64,000 bases of DNA from Paenibacillus sp. Marseille-Q4541 (GCF_018310695.1 NZ_JAGXCY010000001.1:1-64000); one strand, 5' to 3'. Shown: positions 1 to 9,609, numbered from the stretch's first letter. Made by a program: numbers and translations. The notes: a model not told the origin generated them from the letters alone.

Positions 1-40
1 ATATATAATAAGTCTTTTATACTATAAAAAGGGGTTATTT

Positions 41-1936
41 ATGAAAACTCGTAAACTTTCAACTGCATCCATTTCTATTCTATCAACAGCTGCCTTGCTT
101 GGAACATTGGTTTCTCCAGCTATGGCCTCTCCCACTCTTTCAGATGTTTCAAACAATTATGCTAAAAACGCAATCCTTGAATTAAGCGAAAAAGGGATAA
201 TGAATGGCACTGGGAATGGAAAATTCAATCCACTAGGAACCATAAAAAGACAGGATTTTGCAGTTGTACTTGCCAAAGCTCTAAAACTTGATTTAAATGC
301 CCCTCCTCGGTCAGCGACCTTCAAAGATGTACCTATGGATTCCTATGCTTTTTCTGCTGTGGAAGCAACTCATAAGGCAGGACTGCTCAACGGTATGGGC
401 AATGGCATATTCGGAACAGGTCAGACACTCACACGTGAACAGATGGCTGTCATTTTTGTAAATGCCTTAGATATTGATATCACAGGCAAAGGTGAGAATC
501 TCACATATACAGATTCATCGCTCATTTCAAATTGGGCAAAGGATGCTGTTGCTGCTGCTTTGGAAAATAATATCATTATAGGTAAACCAAACGGTAAATT
601 TGATCCAAAGAGCAGTGTTATTCGTCAAGATGTGGCCTTTGTAACTTCTAAATTCCTTCTAAAAAAAGATGAGTTAGATCAAATAAAAGATGAGTCGAAA
701 CCTATAGATCCTGAGCCTGAAGTAGAGACGGAGGAAGAAGAAAAACCTTCAACATCGGTAACAAATCCTGTGTCACCGCCATCTACAAAACCATCAGTAC
801 CCGATGACCAAAATCCAGCACCGCCGATAAATGTTGCCCCTACGGCTAAAAACTTAAGTTTTGTATTTGAAGATGAAAATAGCGACGTCTCTGTAGGTAA
901 ACATGTTTCGATTGAATTTACGTATGATGATCCAGAGAACGACCTCTTAGAATCAGTTAAGTACACATGGTATCGCTCTTCTGATATCGAAGGCAACAAC
1001 AAAATGTTAATTCCTAATATTGATGCTAATTCTTACACTTTTACTGCAGACGACATAGGATACTATATCAGTGTTGAAGTAACACCAACAGCTTCCACGG
1101 GCACTAAAATAGGACAAACAGTTGCTAAGTCATTAGATCAGGTCGTTATCCAACCACTCCCAGTACCCGACACAACACCGCCTTCTGTTGACATCACTAA
1201 GTATGAAGTAATTGATAATTACAACGGGATTAGCGACCAAATCTCTTGGCTAGAATCAGCCGTCAGCGAAGAAAATGCAATGATTCGAGCTTACCCTTGG
1301 AATGACGCAAACAATGAAGGTACTATTGATGATGGAGAATTAGGTGAACCTATTATTTTAGGAATAAGTAATGCCGATGGTTCAGTAGCTGCTGGCAATC
1401 TTGGAGATTTAGCCCCAGGTGAATATAAATATGTAATAACTGCCACCGATGAAGCTCTAAATGAATCTGAGAAAAATAGTGATTCAGCCATTGTTATTTC
1501 TCTAACTAAAGACGGGATGCCTACAGTAACCTCTGACGTTTATGGTTTTGATGGCGCGGTATTAAAAGTTAAAGAGTTTGCAGCAGGCTCTAGCCCTTTC
1601 CACATTCGATTTGATTACTTTATGCCAGAGGTTTTTAACAATGGCACTTTAGAAGTAACTGTAGAAGGAATTTCATTTGGTGTAGAGGATTACTATCACG
1701 ACGGGACTAAGTGGAAAAACTTCACAGAAGGCCTTATTAGCAACGGTGGAAAAACCATAGTCCTTTCTGAGATTTCAGGTCGAAAAGTACTATCTTTTGA
1801 ACTTCATAATCAAGTCATTCCACAAGAAGGAACTTACCTTATTACTTTTAGGGCAGATGCTGATGGAGCAGGATCAGGTAGAACTCCATCTATTGAGCAA
1901 AGCATCACTTTAGTTTCAGTTACCCCAGGATTTTAA
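41..1936 (+). CDS. SLH-domain secreted surface protein
   Basis: A 631-residue exported protein. Residues 1-29 form a signal peptide ending in MAS. Three SLH motifs fill about residues 30-210 (for example NGTGNGKFNPLGTIKRQDF and NGMGNGIFGTGQTLTREQM); such repeats anchor proteins to pyruvylated secondary wall polymer. An acidic and Pro/Ser-rich linker (about 215-265) leads into beta-rich, Ig-like domains and a unique C-terminal domain (about 510-631). An AAGGGG ribosome site lies upstream of the ATG. The C-terminal function is not recognised. A single-gene unit ended by the hairpin at 1961. SLH anchoring is family knowledge; the surface role is inferred. Confidence 0.9.
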   Translation: MKTRKLSTASISILSTAALLGTLVSPAMASPTLSDVSNNYAKNAILELSEKGIMNGTGNGKFNPLGTIKRQDFAVVLAKALKLDLNAPPRSATFKDVPMDSYAFSAVEATHKAGLLNGMGNGIFGTGQTLTREQMAVIFVNALDIDITGKGENLTYTDSSLISNWAKDAVAAALENNIIIGKPNGKFDPKSSVIRQDVAFVTSKFLLKKDELDQIKDESKPIDPEPEVETEEEEKPSTSVTNPVSPPSTKPSVPDDQNPAPPINVAPTAKNLSFVFEDENSDVSVGKHVSIEFTYDDPENDLLESVKYTWYRSSDIEGNNKMLIPNIDANSYTFTADDIGYYISVEVTPTASTGTKIGQTVAKSLDQVVIQPLPVPDTTPPSVDITKYEVIDNYNGISDQISWLESAVSEENAMIRAYPWNDANNEGTIDDGELGEPIILGISNADGSVAAGNLGDLAPGEYKYVITATDEALNESEKNSDSAIVISLTKDGMPTVTSDVYGFDGAVLKVKEFAAGSSPFHIRFDYFMPEVFNNGTLEVTVEGISFGVEDYYHDGTKWKNFTEGLISNGGKTIVLSEISGRKVLSFELHNQVIPQEGTYLITFRADADGAGSGRTPSIEQSITLVSVTPGF

Positions 1937-1960
1937 TTCTTATTTGATCTAAGGTAGGAT

Positions 1961-1985
1961 AAGACGGCAATTTGCCGTCTTTTCT
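1961..1985 (+). terminator. Rho-independent terminator of the SLH gene
   Basis: Perfect inverted repeat AAGACGGCAA/TTTGCCGTCT followed by TTTCTT, 24 bases after the stop of the SLH gene. Confidence 0.85.
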
Positions 1986-2162
1986 TATTTATGCTCAATA
2001 AAATCTATATTTGATAAAAAAATCATTTAAATGTGTCAAACTTTCGTAGACACAATTGTCCCAGAATCTATAGTTTTGATCGATATGAACAGTCACTACT
2101 AAATACTTTTAGCATTATGAATTGAAAAAAAGTGATGACTGACAATTGTAGTATTCTTTTCT

Positions 2163-2517
2163 CTAACTCTCAAAAAGGAATACACTCTTGTAATCGTAAT
2201 CAAACTCTTCTATCTCTTCTAGCATAACAGTAGGCATTTTCGCCATAGCATTTTCAAGTGTTGAATATGTTTTATTATTCGAGAGTAGATAGATGGTGGC
2301 TCCATCATGGCCAATGTGAAAAACACTAGCATCTTTTATTTCACCAAGAATAATAATATCAAATTTACCATCTTGTCCGGCCCTGCAAGGATTTATTTTG
2401 GTACTCAAAATGCTTACATCATTTTACATATTTAATTTGCTCATCTATTCCGAAGTCGAAATCATCTAGTATACGATTTACTTTGATATGCTCATTGGCA
2501 GCATAACCTATATCCAT
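2163..2517 (-). pseudogene. Small unknown gene interrupted by a frameshift
   Basis: An ATG at 2517 with a good ribosome site (TTAGGAGA) opens a 32-codon frame (MDIGYAANEHIKV...) that ends in TGA at 2419. The adjacent frame then codes for 81 residues (2163-2408, TTG start, no ribosome site of its own). Adding one A to the AAAA run just before the TGA would fuse both into about 117 residues (...KYVK-NDVSIL...). The protein is acidic and mixed alpha/beta with no family I recognise. It is either a decayed gene or carries a sequencing error in the A run. It lies just downstream of the SDR gene on the same strand. Confidence 0.5.
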
Positions 2518-2586
2518 TTAAATCTCCTAACTATTACACTCCTTGATGAGTTTAGGTGGAGCATATTGTGTTTTCCAATAGGTAAG

Positions 2587-3309
2587 TTATGCATTTACAT
2601 CCTTCATAGCAGGAACATGAATTTCTTTAACACAAGCTGCTTTTGAAAGGCTGACCACACACTTTACCAGAGAGACGATATCTTGGACAGGGATTCGAGT
2701 TCCATTGTAATCAGAAATCGCTTTTTCAGCTCCCTCTTCAAAAGGTATCTCTGCAGCTAGCTCACCTGGATTGATACAGGTAACTGCAATATTATCTTTT
2801 CGCACATGCACCCGTAGCGCACTGGCTATTCCACGTAAACCGAATTTAGAAGCGACAAAAGATACTTGAGCATTATTGGAATGATCTAATCCCGCTGTTG
2901 AACCGATCATAATGATTTTACCCGCTTCTGATTTTCGCAAATTTGGCAACAAGGCCTGAATACAAATGATGGTCGAAGTCATATTCACCTGTATGATGTT
3001 CGCAATTTCAGCTGGATCATCTTTATCAAAGTCATAATGATCTTCGAAGCCTTCTTTTTCCCAAATACCAACGTTGTAGATAAGTACATCTATCGTTTCA
3101 TTTTGAAGTGATTGTGCAATTAGGCTAACAGCATCATAGTGCTGCGACAAGTCGGCTTGAATCCATGTTCTCTGAATTCCATCCTTTACGTCCAAACTAT
3201 TCGGTCTGCTTCTAGAAACGATCCATACTTGATCCCCCTCATTAGGTAGTCCTTTAACAAAGGCATCCCCCAAACCTTGACTTGCTCCAAAAATAATATA
3301 ATTTTTCAT
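2587..3309 (-). CDS. SDR-family oxidoreductase with Phe in place of catalytic Tyr
   Basis: A 240-residue short-chain dehydrogenase/reductase. The Rossmann cofactor motif GASQGLG is at residues 8-14, the NVG motif near 100, and the catalytic Ser in IGSTAG near 138. The usual YxxxK reads FVASK (around 151-155), so Tyr is Phe while Lys is kept. Length and layout resemble the YueD/sepiapterin-reductase-like group of Bacillales. AAGGAG lies 7 bases before the ATG. The substrate is unknown, and the lost Tyr makes ordinary reductase activity doubtful. The gene stands alone and is divergent from the histidine kinase. Confidence 0.82.
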   Translation of the reverse strand: MKNYIIFGASQGLGDAFVKGLPNEGDQVWIVSRSRPNSLDVKDGIQRTWIQADLSQHYDAVSLIAQSLQNETIDVLIYNVGIWEKEGFEDHYDFDKDDPAEIANIIQVNMTSTIICIQALLPNLRKSEAGKIIMIGSTAGLDHSNNAQVSFVASKFGLRGIASALRVHVRKDNIAVTCINPGELAAEIPFEEGAEKAISDYNGTRIPVQDIVSLVKCVVSLSKAACVKEIHVPAMKDVNA

Positions 3310-3399
3310 TCGCTAACTCCTTCTTAGGTATCTGACTATTTTTTGAAGCTACATATTACCATTGTACACAACCTACATGATGTAGTCGCTACTTAAGCA

Positions 3400-3427
3400 T
3401 TGATGATTTCTTCTGAAGCATTATAAT
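3400..3427 (+). promoter_or_regulatory. SigA-type promoter of the histidine kinase
   Basis: TTGATG at 3400-3405 and TATAAT at 3422-3427 with a 16-base spacer, about 45 bases before the GTG start. Seen by eye only. Confidence 0.5.
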
Positions 3428-3474
3428 ATACAATAATACGTTAACCTTGGCATGGATAAGAGAGGAGACCTTCA

Positions 3475-4938
3475 GTGCTACCCTATGAAGTTCAAAGCTA
3501 TGACTTTGCTTTTACACACGCTACGATTGGTATGGCTCTTATTTCACCTGGTGGAACCATTCTAAAAGTGAATTCCGCACTATATGAACTCCTAGGATAC
3601 GATCCGAACGAGGTATACTCATCATTTCTACCCCATTTCATTGAGGAAATCATTGCTGAGCTTGTCCCGATTAGTGAGCTCCTTCAATGTAAGGAAATCA
3701 ATCGCCACCAATTCGAACAATTCTACAACCATCCTTCCGGAACCCTATTATCGCTGGATATCAGTATTTCTGTCATTCTGGATGTCAATAAAGATCCCCT
3801 ACATTATTTTGTTCAATTCGAGAACAAGACAATGTTAAGACAAATGGAAACTGAGCTACATTATGCAGAATCGAATCTTCATAAAAAAGAAGACTCTTTT
3901 CAACAACTGATAGAGAGACTCCCCCTATCCGTACTTATTACCAATCATGGAGTTATTAAATACGTCAATCCGGCGGGTTTACAGTTAGTCTTTGCAAAAA
4001 GTCTGGATGAAGTACTCGGAATGAGCACTAACCAAATCGTAGATACTTCCAGTCATAGCGCTCTCTCCGAACGAAGAAAAAAATTTTATAATAAAAATGC
4101 GGATGGTTCTGTCCGCTACCTGATCCATTGCTTAAATGGCCAGCAAAAATATGTAGAAGGATTTTCATTACATGTTACCTACCAAGGCCAACCGGCAGTT
4201 GTTGGCATATTCAAAGACATCTCAGAACAAAAGGTGGAAGAAGAACGGGTCATGCAATCCGAAAAATTATCTACCGCAGGGCAGTTGGCTGCTGGTATTG
4301 CCCATGAAATCCGCAATCCACTTACGGCCATCAACGGCTTTATGAAACTCCTGCGCTCTTCCGATGGCAAAAACGATAAATATTTTTCTATCATTGAGTC
4401 CGAATTGAAACGCATTGAATTCATCGTGAACGAGCTATTGGTCTTATCCAAGCCCCAAACGACGCATACTAGCTCTCCCTTACATTTAATACCTTTGTTA
4501 GACCAAGTTATCACTTTAATGAATGTACAAGCTGCACTAAAAAATATTGAGATCCTTCCAAAATATCCAGAAAAACAAATTATTTTAATAAATGGTGTCA
4601 CAAATCAGCTGAAGCAAGTGTTTATTAACTTGTTTAAAAATGCGATGGAATCCATGACTCATGGAGGAAACATTCATATTCACATCCAAACAAGTGAAAA
4701 CGAAGTCCGGATTAGTGTGCAAGATGAGGGGTGTGGGATGACAGAGGAAGAGGTTAAAACGCTAGGAAGTCCATTTTATACGACAAAAGATACGGGGACT
4801 GGTCTTGGTTTTATCATTACGCATAATATCGTTCATAATCATGGCGGAGCCATTTCTGTAAATAGCATACCTCAGCAAGGTACTACTTTTACGGTATCTC
4901 TTCCTATCATTAGTGTCGCAGATGAAGCCGATATGTAG
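3475..4938 (+). CDS. PAS-domain sensor histidine kinase (sporulation kinase type)
   Basis: A 487-residue soluble histidine kinase with no membrane segments. Two PAS domains (about 10-125 and 145-255) precede a HisKA domain with the phospho-acceptor His277 in AHEIRNP and an HATPase domain with N box NLFKNAMESM (386-395), G1 DEGCGM (417-422) and the GTGLGF box (441-446). The GTG start follows AGAGGAGA. No response regulator is nearby, so it is an orphan kinase. The cytoplasmic multi-PAS plan resembles B. subtilis KinA/KinE, which feed Spo0F; that role is inferred. Autophosphorylation motifs are complete. Confidence 0.9.
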   Translation: MLPYEVQSYDFAFTHATIGMALISPGGTILKVNSALYELLGYDPNEVYSSFLPHFIEEIIAELVPISELLQCKEINRHQFEQFYNHPSGTLLSLDISISVILDVNKDPLHYFVQFENKTMLRQMETELHYAESNLHKKEDSFQQLIERLPLSVLITNHGVIKYVNPAGLQLVFAKSLDEVLGMSTNQIVDTSSHSALSERRKKFYNKNADGSVRYLIHCLNGQQKYVEGFSLHVTYQGQPAVVGIFKDISEQKVEEERVMQSEKLSTAGQLAAGIAHEIRNPLTAINGFMKLLRSSDGKNDKYFSIIESELKRIEFIVNELLVLSKPQTTHTSSPLHLIPLLDQVITLMNVQAALKNIEILPKYPEKQIILINGVTNQLKQVFINLFKNAMESMTHGGNIHIHIQTSENEVRISVQDEGCGMTEEEVKTLGSPFYTTKDTGTGLGFIITHNIVHNHGGAISVNSIPQQGTTFTVSLPIISVADEADM

Positions 4939-5011
4939 GCATAAGAATGGGATGTTTACATTTCAATAATTATTACTATATCCAATAAATAATTAAATCT
5001 CGGATGCTGTG

Positions 5012-5060
5012 GAAGAGCCGTCTGTTGAAGTCCTTATGTTGACTTTGCATACGGCTCTTC
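5012..5060. repeat. Inverted repeat between kinase and monooxygenase genes
   Basis: Arms GAAGAGCCGT (5012-5021) and ACGGCTCTTC (5051-5060) pair perfectly over 10 bp around a 29-base loop. No T run follows, so it is not a clear intrinsic terminator. Apart from a weak promoter-like TTGAAA at 5172, I see nothing else in 4939-5255. Confidence 0.55.
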
Positions 5061-5255
5061 GCATTTCACTCCGAAAATTATCGAACCTAAGCCTGTACCT
5101 ACCCATCTTCGCAATATAAAAATATAGACATATCGCCCATTCTTTCCTCTCCCTTACTGGACAAGGTACTTTTGAAACCTCTTTTTCGTACAGTAACCTA
5201 ACAGCCAGGTAGATTTCCGTCTATCTTCCTAGTCGAACCACAAGAGGTGAAAGAA

Positions 5256-6752
5256 ATGCCAATAAAAAATGGCAGTCAGTACATTGAACGAATAAATAAA
5301 CAGAACTTAAATTTATGGTACAAAGGAAAGAAGTTGACTGGTCCTTATTCGGAACATCCTTTATTCAGTGGACTCATGAAAACACAAGCGGCATTATATG
5401 ATTTGCAGTGCGAACCCGAATACAAAGATAGGATGACCTATCCCTCTCCTCTAACGGGAGAACCCGTAGGAATTTCTTTTCTCCCTCCTGTTACTGTAGC
5501 GGACTTAAAGAAAAGAAAGGAAATGATTGATCTTTGGTCCGCCAAACATCATGGCTTTCTTGGTCGCTCTCCGGACTATATGAACACTGCACTTATGTCC
5601 TTGTACACAGCGGCAGATATTCTGGAAGAACATAACCCCGCTCATGCGAATAACCTTCGTAATTATTATGCTTATTGCAGAGATAACGATATCACTTTGT
5701 CTCATGCTTTTATTCAGCCAAGTGCATGCAAGCTCTCAGGACAAGTGGATTCGATCGAGGATTCCATTGCAGCCAAAGTGATTGAAATCAATGATGAAGG
5801 ATTCGTTGTTAGTGGAGCATTTATGATGGCTACACAAGGTGTGACTTGTGACGAGATGCTTGTGTTCCCTTCGCCTTCTATAACCCCTATTGAAGACAAA
5901 AATCCTTATGCATTTGCTTTTAGTATACCTAATGATCTAGATGGCATAACGTTTATTTGCCGAGAAAGTAATGCGTCCGAGTATCTATATGATCACCCAC
6001 TTAGCGCTCGTTTTGAAGAGATGGATACCCTTGTTATCTTTGACCACGTACTCGTTCCACATGATCGAATGTTCTATTACGGAGATGAAAATGTTGGATA
6101 CCGCTTGTTCACCGATGGTAATTTCCATACGCATATCGGTCACCAAATTGTGTCCAGGTACATTGCCAAAACCGAGTTTTTCCTCGGACTTATGGAGTCT
6201 CTGGCCCAAGAACAAAATGTAAGTTTTGATCCTAATATCGTTGGGCAAATTGCTCAAATCATGACAAAGCTTGAAACTTTTAAAGCGCTCAGGATCGCTG
6301 CTGAAGAAGGATCACAAAAGAATGAATTTGGATATTGTGTTCCTGCATCAAGTCCTCTTCTTGCAGCCAGCATAGAGTTTCCAAAGTTTTATCTGGAAAT
6401 GGTGGATATGATTCAGCGGTTAGGATCTAGTGGGATTATCATGATTCCTTCCGAAGCGGATCTTTCTTCCGAGGTGGGGGGTTATGTCGAGAAGTATTTA
6501 CATGGTCTAGAGACAACCGCTAAGGATCGGATTGCTCTATTTAGACTGGCATGGGAACTAGGTGCAGGAGCATTTGGGGGACGCCAAAGTCAGTTTGAGC
6601 GCTTCTTCTTCGGAAATGCCCAAACCGTTAATTTCCGTATGTTCAACAGTTATGATAATCACGAAGATTATCAGCAACTTATCCAAAACTTCTTAGGCAC
6701 TCAAAAGAAGATCACAGAAGATCAGGACCTAATAAACCATTATGAGCGATGA
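5256..6752 (+). CDS. HpaB-family FADH2-dependent aromatic monooxygenase
   Basis: A 498-residue oxygenase component of the 4-hydroxyphenylacetate 3-monooxygenase family (HpaB/PvcC type), which hydroxylates a phenol ring ortho to the OH using FADH2 and O2. The acyl-CoA-dehydrogenase-like fold shows in YMNTAL, LSHAFIQPSACKL and the C-terminal YEKYLHGLETTAKDRIALFRLAWELGAG-like region, with TQGVTCDEMLVF in the middle. A GTG at 5247 is in frame, but AGAGGTGA lies 5 bases before ATG 5256, which is preferred. No HpaC flavin reductase is adjacent, so reduced FAD must come from elsewhere. The true substrate is unknown. Its 3' end overlaps the convergent gene by 13 bases. Confidence 0.85.
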   Translation: MPIKNGSQYIERINKQNLNLWYKGKKLTGPYSEHPLFSGLMKTQAALYDLQCEPEYKDRMTYPSPLTGEPVGISFLPPVTVADLKKRKEMIDLWSAKHHGFLGRSPDYMNTALMSLYTAADILEEHNPAHANNLRNYYAYCRDNDITLSHAFIQPSACKLSGQVDSIEDSIAAKVIEINDEGFVVSGAFMMATQGVTCDEMLVFPSPSITPIEDKNPYAFAFSIPNDLDGITFICRESNASEYLYDHPLSARFEEMDTLVIFDHVLVPHDRMFYYGDENVGYRLFTDGNFHTHIGHQIVSRYIAKTEFFLGLMESLAQEQNVSFDPNIVGQIAQIMTKLETFKALRIAAEEGSQKNEFGYCVPASSPLLAASIEFPKFYLEMVDMIQRLGSSGIIMIPSEADLSSEVGGYVEKYLHGLETTAKDRIALFRLAWELGAGAFGGRQSQFERFFFGNAQTVNFRMFNSYDNHEDYQQLIQNFLGTQKKITEDQDLINHYER

Positions 6753-7454
6753 TAGTCAAGCGTACCGATGTTTTTGCTGGTAGGATCGCACAGTGGAAAC
6801 GCAAGCTTAACATAATCCAATGCGAGCAGGTAATCCTGCTCATCGGGTATCCAGGTTACTTTCTTCCCCTCCATTAGACAATATACTTCAATACCATGAG
6901 GAAGCTTCCCAAAAGCCTGAACACAGAAAGCGGTCGTAATCTGCTGATAAGCATAAACGACTTCTGGATGATAACTGACCATGTATTTATGAATGGTTAA
7001 GCGAGTGGAACAATCCTGATCAAGCTGCCATGCCGTTTGAAATATGACGGATAAGCGCATTTGTAATTCGGGAAAAAACACCTAGTTCTTCAAAGAGCAG
7101 AGTAGGATACATAAGCTCTGTTCTTTGGGAGAGCACTCGGGTTAGTTCATCTGTAACCCTCGCCTTTACATTCCAATAGTGGTCAGTGGAATCAAATCCT
7201 GTCATATGCCGGGGCCAACGTTTTTCAAGTAAATATTGGATAGGAACTTCCCTTCGAACCTCTGGAAGAAGAGAATAATATTCGTTAACAGTATGACTAA
7301 TTGCATATTGAACACGATGCCTCCATGCAATCTCCTCAGGTTTACTATGCTCCTCCCTTCTTAAACGTTTCCATGACTGTTCAGACCATAACATTTCTTC
7401 TAATCTATAATCGGTCAAAACCTTCTCTGTTGCCACCTCAGACGGTCTTTCCAT
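6740..7454 (-). pseudogene. Frameshifted gene; possible degenerate RecB-like protein
   Basis: Two overlapping frames, 7020-7454 (144 residues) and 6740-7081 (113 residues), join into one protein of about 235 residues if a T6 run around 7073-7078 loses one T (the join reads ELGVF-FPELQMR). The first frame has a strong AAGGGGG ribosome site; the second has none. The gene sits 14 bases after the flavodoxin and so is probably in its Fur-controlled operon. The N-terminal helices and the C-terminal stretch with YAYQQ and VYCLMEGKKVTW loosely recall RecB/Cas4-like PD-(D/E)XK proteins, but the catalytic D and ExK are not visible. The family call is weak. It could be a pseudogene, a sequencing error or a slippage site. 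Confidence 0.55.
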
Positions 7455-7468
7455 CTGAATTCCCCCTT

Positions 7469-7921
7469 TTATCCCGCGCTAACCATTGAATTTACGAAAC
7501 GCGTTCCAAGCGCACGACAATCATTCTTCTCTTCATCAAGTGGACTATACTCTATCTTCAGTGATGGTTCCTTAACCACTGCACCTCTTTCCTTCACTTT
7601 TGCCTCTGCCGTATCTACTGCTCCGCAGAATAGATCATAGGATGTATCTCCACTGCCAAAAAGGGCAATCGGATACCCTGTAAGATCGATCTCGTCAAGT
7701 TCCTCGTAAAAGTCTAGAAATTCATCCGGTAAATCCCCGTCTCCCCAAGTGTACAAGCCTATAAGTGCTCCATCATAGTTCAGTAACTCATCTGCTCTAC
7801 ACTCCTCAGAAGTCTTCATAACTACCTTATGATCTGAGCCCTTTATCCCTGCTGCAATGAGATCCGCAATTTCTTCTGTATTTCCCGTTAAACTTGCATA
7901 TACGATTAAGATGTTTGCCAT
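7469..7921 (-). CDS. Flavodoxin, iron-regulated
   Basis: A 150-residue flavodoxin, the usual short-chain length. The FMN phosphate loop SLTGNTEE is at residues 10-17, the isoalloxazine loops are around YTWGDGDLP and the GSGDTSYDLFCGA segment. It carries low-potential electrons in place of ferredoxin when iron is scarce. A near-consensus Fur box lies about 45-60 bases upstream, matching the Fur-regulated ykuN/ykuP flavodoxins of B. subtilis. The frameshifted gene follows 14 bases downstream. Natural electron acceptors cannot be told from the sequence; the nearby HpaB oxygenase uses free FADH2 and is not an obvious partner. Confidence 0.92.
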   Translation of the reverse strand: MANILIVYASLTGNTEEIADLIAAGIKGSDHKVVMKTSEECRADELLNYDGALIGLYTWGDGDLPDEFLDFYEELDEIDLTGYPIALFGSGDTSYDLFCGAVDTAEAKVKERGAVVKEPSLKIEYSPLDEEKNDCRALGTRFVNSMVSAG

Positions 7922-7964
7922 CGTTATTTCCTTCTTTCTTTCATGTTATTGCCATATCATATTT

Positions 7965-7983
7965 GATAATGATTATCATTGTC
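7965..7983 (-). promoter_or_regulatory. Fur box upstream of the flavodoxin
   Basis: GATAATGATTATCATTGTC matches the 19-bp Fur consensus GATAATGATWATCATTATC at 18 of 19 positions, within a longer dyad (7962-7986). It lies 44 bases before the flavodoxin start, where repression by Fe-loaded Fur is expected. Confidence 0.88.
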
Positions 7984-8022
7984 AAATATGAATTGTATGT
8001 CATACTAAATCAATCATGCAAA

Positions 8023-8058
8023 GAAAAATACGCCTTCCCGAAGGAAAGCGTATTTTTC
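8023..8058 (-). terminator. Terminator of araA
   Basis: AAAAATACGC pairs with GCGTATTTTT around a CTTCC/GGAA inner stem, with A and T runs on both sides; 42 bases after the araA stop. Confidence 0.85.
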
Positions 8059-8099
8059 ACTACCACTTTACTATTTATTTATTGAATTTCTAATATAGA

Positions 8100-9593
8100 T
8101 TAATTTTTAAGTTTCCAATAGAGATCATTCCATCTCAATTCATTTTGGAACTGTTGCGGATTTGTATTTTTGTCAATAACGACACTTTCGATGCCTGCCA
8201 TTTCGGCAAAATCAATCAATTGCTCTGTTTTCAGTACATAAGAAAATACCGTATGATGAGCGCCGCCAGACATAATCCAAGATTCTGCAGATGCAGACAG
8301 CGAAGGTTCCGGTTTCCAAAGAACTCTTGCCACAGGCAAATTAGGCATATCCCGCTCTGGCTGGACAGCATTAATTTCATTAATGATCAGACGGAAACGA
8401 TTTCCAAGATCAATGAGAGATGCAACGACGGCAGTTCCACCTGCTCCATCAAAGGTTAGACGTGCCGGATCAGCCTTGCCACCGATCGATAGAGGATGTA
8501 CTTCAATTTTTGGTTTCGTAGCAGCTATGCTTGGACAAACTTCAAGCATATGAGCACCCAAAATCATTTCATTTCCCGGTTCAAAATGATACGTATAGTC
8601 TTCCATAAAGGAAGTTCCTTTATTACCAGCCATCGTTTTCATAAGACGAGTGAGTGCTGCAGTCTTCCAGTCTCCCTCTCCACCAAATCCGTATCCAGCT
8701 GCCATAAGTCTTTGCACTGCAAGACCAGGAAGCTGTTTGAGTCCATGTAAATCTTCAAACGTTGTCGTAAACGCCTTAAATCCGCCATCTTCTAAAAATC
8801 TCTTCATTCCAAGCTCCAAGCGAGCCTGATAAAGAATTGATTCCTTGATATCACTCGATTTGTCTGCTTCTGGTGTTATGGTGTATAACGACTGATATTC
8901 TTCATAAAGAGAGCTAATTTCGCCCTCTGAAACATCATTTACATACTGAACCAAGTCACCCACGCCATAACCGTTAATAGACCATCCCAGTTTTACTTGT
9001 GCTTCTACTTTATCGCCATCAGTTACCGCAACTTCGCGCATATTATCTCCGAAACGAGCAACTTTTAAGCTCTGGCTCTCCAAATAGCTGCCAGCCGACT
9101 GCATCCATCCTGCTACACGGCCAATAACTTCCGTATCTTCCCAATATCCAACGACAATTTTCCGGGGTATACCCAGTCTTGCACCGATAAAGCCAAACTC
9201 GCGATCACCGTGTGCCGATTGGTTCAAATTCATAAAATCCATATCAATACTATCCCAAGGAATATCACGGTTAAACTGAGTGTGCAAATGCAGCAATGGT
9301 TTCTTAAGTTGAGTTAGACCAGCAATCCACATCTTCGCTGGAGAGAAAGTATGCATCCAAGTAATAATACCTGCACAACGATCGTCACTGTTCGCATCCA
9401 GAACCAATCTACGTATCCCATCTGAAGTTGTAAGTACAGGTTTAGCTACTAGCTGATGTGGAACATTCTCATTCCGATTTAAAACTTCCACCATGTGACG
9501 GGAATGTTCTTCCACCTGATCTAACGTTTCTGGACCGTATAAATGCTGACTTCCTGTTACAAACCAAAATTGAAGCGGTTTCAATTGAGACAT
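8100..9593 (-). CDS. araA: L-arabinose isomerase
   Basis: A 497-residue L-arabinose isomerase, the normal family length, converting L-arabinose to L-ribulose (Mn-dependent) in the cytoplasm. The start [20 protein letters not shown] and the central [17 protein letters not shown] are typical, with [19 protein letters not shown] and HHTVFSY carrying the metal-binding His residues. GGGGAGG precedes the ATG. Upstream lie two AraR-type operators and one weaker palindrome. araB, araD and araR are not in the window, so araA stands alone here, followed directly by its terminator. Other arabinose genes must be elsewhere. Confidence 0.97.
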   Translation of the reverse strand: MSQLKPLQFWFVTGSQHLYGPETLDQVEEHSRHMVEVLNRNENVPHQLVAKPVLTTSDGIRRLVLDANSDDRCAGIITWMHTFSPAKMWIAGLTQLKKPLLHLHTQFNRDIPWDSIDMDFMNLNQSAHGDREFGFIGARLGIPRKIVVGYWEDTEVIGRVAGWMQSAGSYLESQSLKVARFGDNMREVAVTDGDKVEAQVKLGWSINGYGVGDLVQYVNDVSEGEISSLYEEYQSLYTITPEADKSSDIKESILYQARLELGMKRFLEDGGFKAFTTTFEDLHGLKQLPGLAVQRLMAAGYGFGGEGDWKTAALTRLMKTMAGNKGTSFMEDYTYHFEPGNEMILGAHMLEVCPSIAATKPKIEVHPLSIGGKADPARLTFDGAGGTAVVASLIDLGNRFRLIINEINAVQPERDMPNLPVARVLWKPEPSLSASAESWIMSGGAHHTVFSYVLKTEQLIDFAEMAGIESVVIDKNTNPQQFQNELRWNDLYWKLKN

Positions 9594-9609
9594 GCGGTAT
9601 CCTCCCCAT

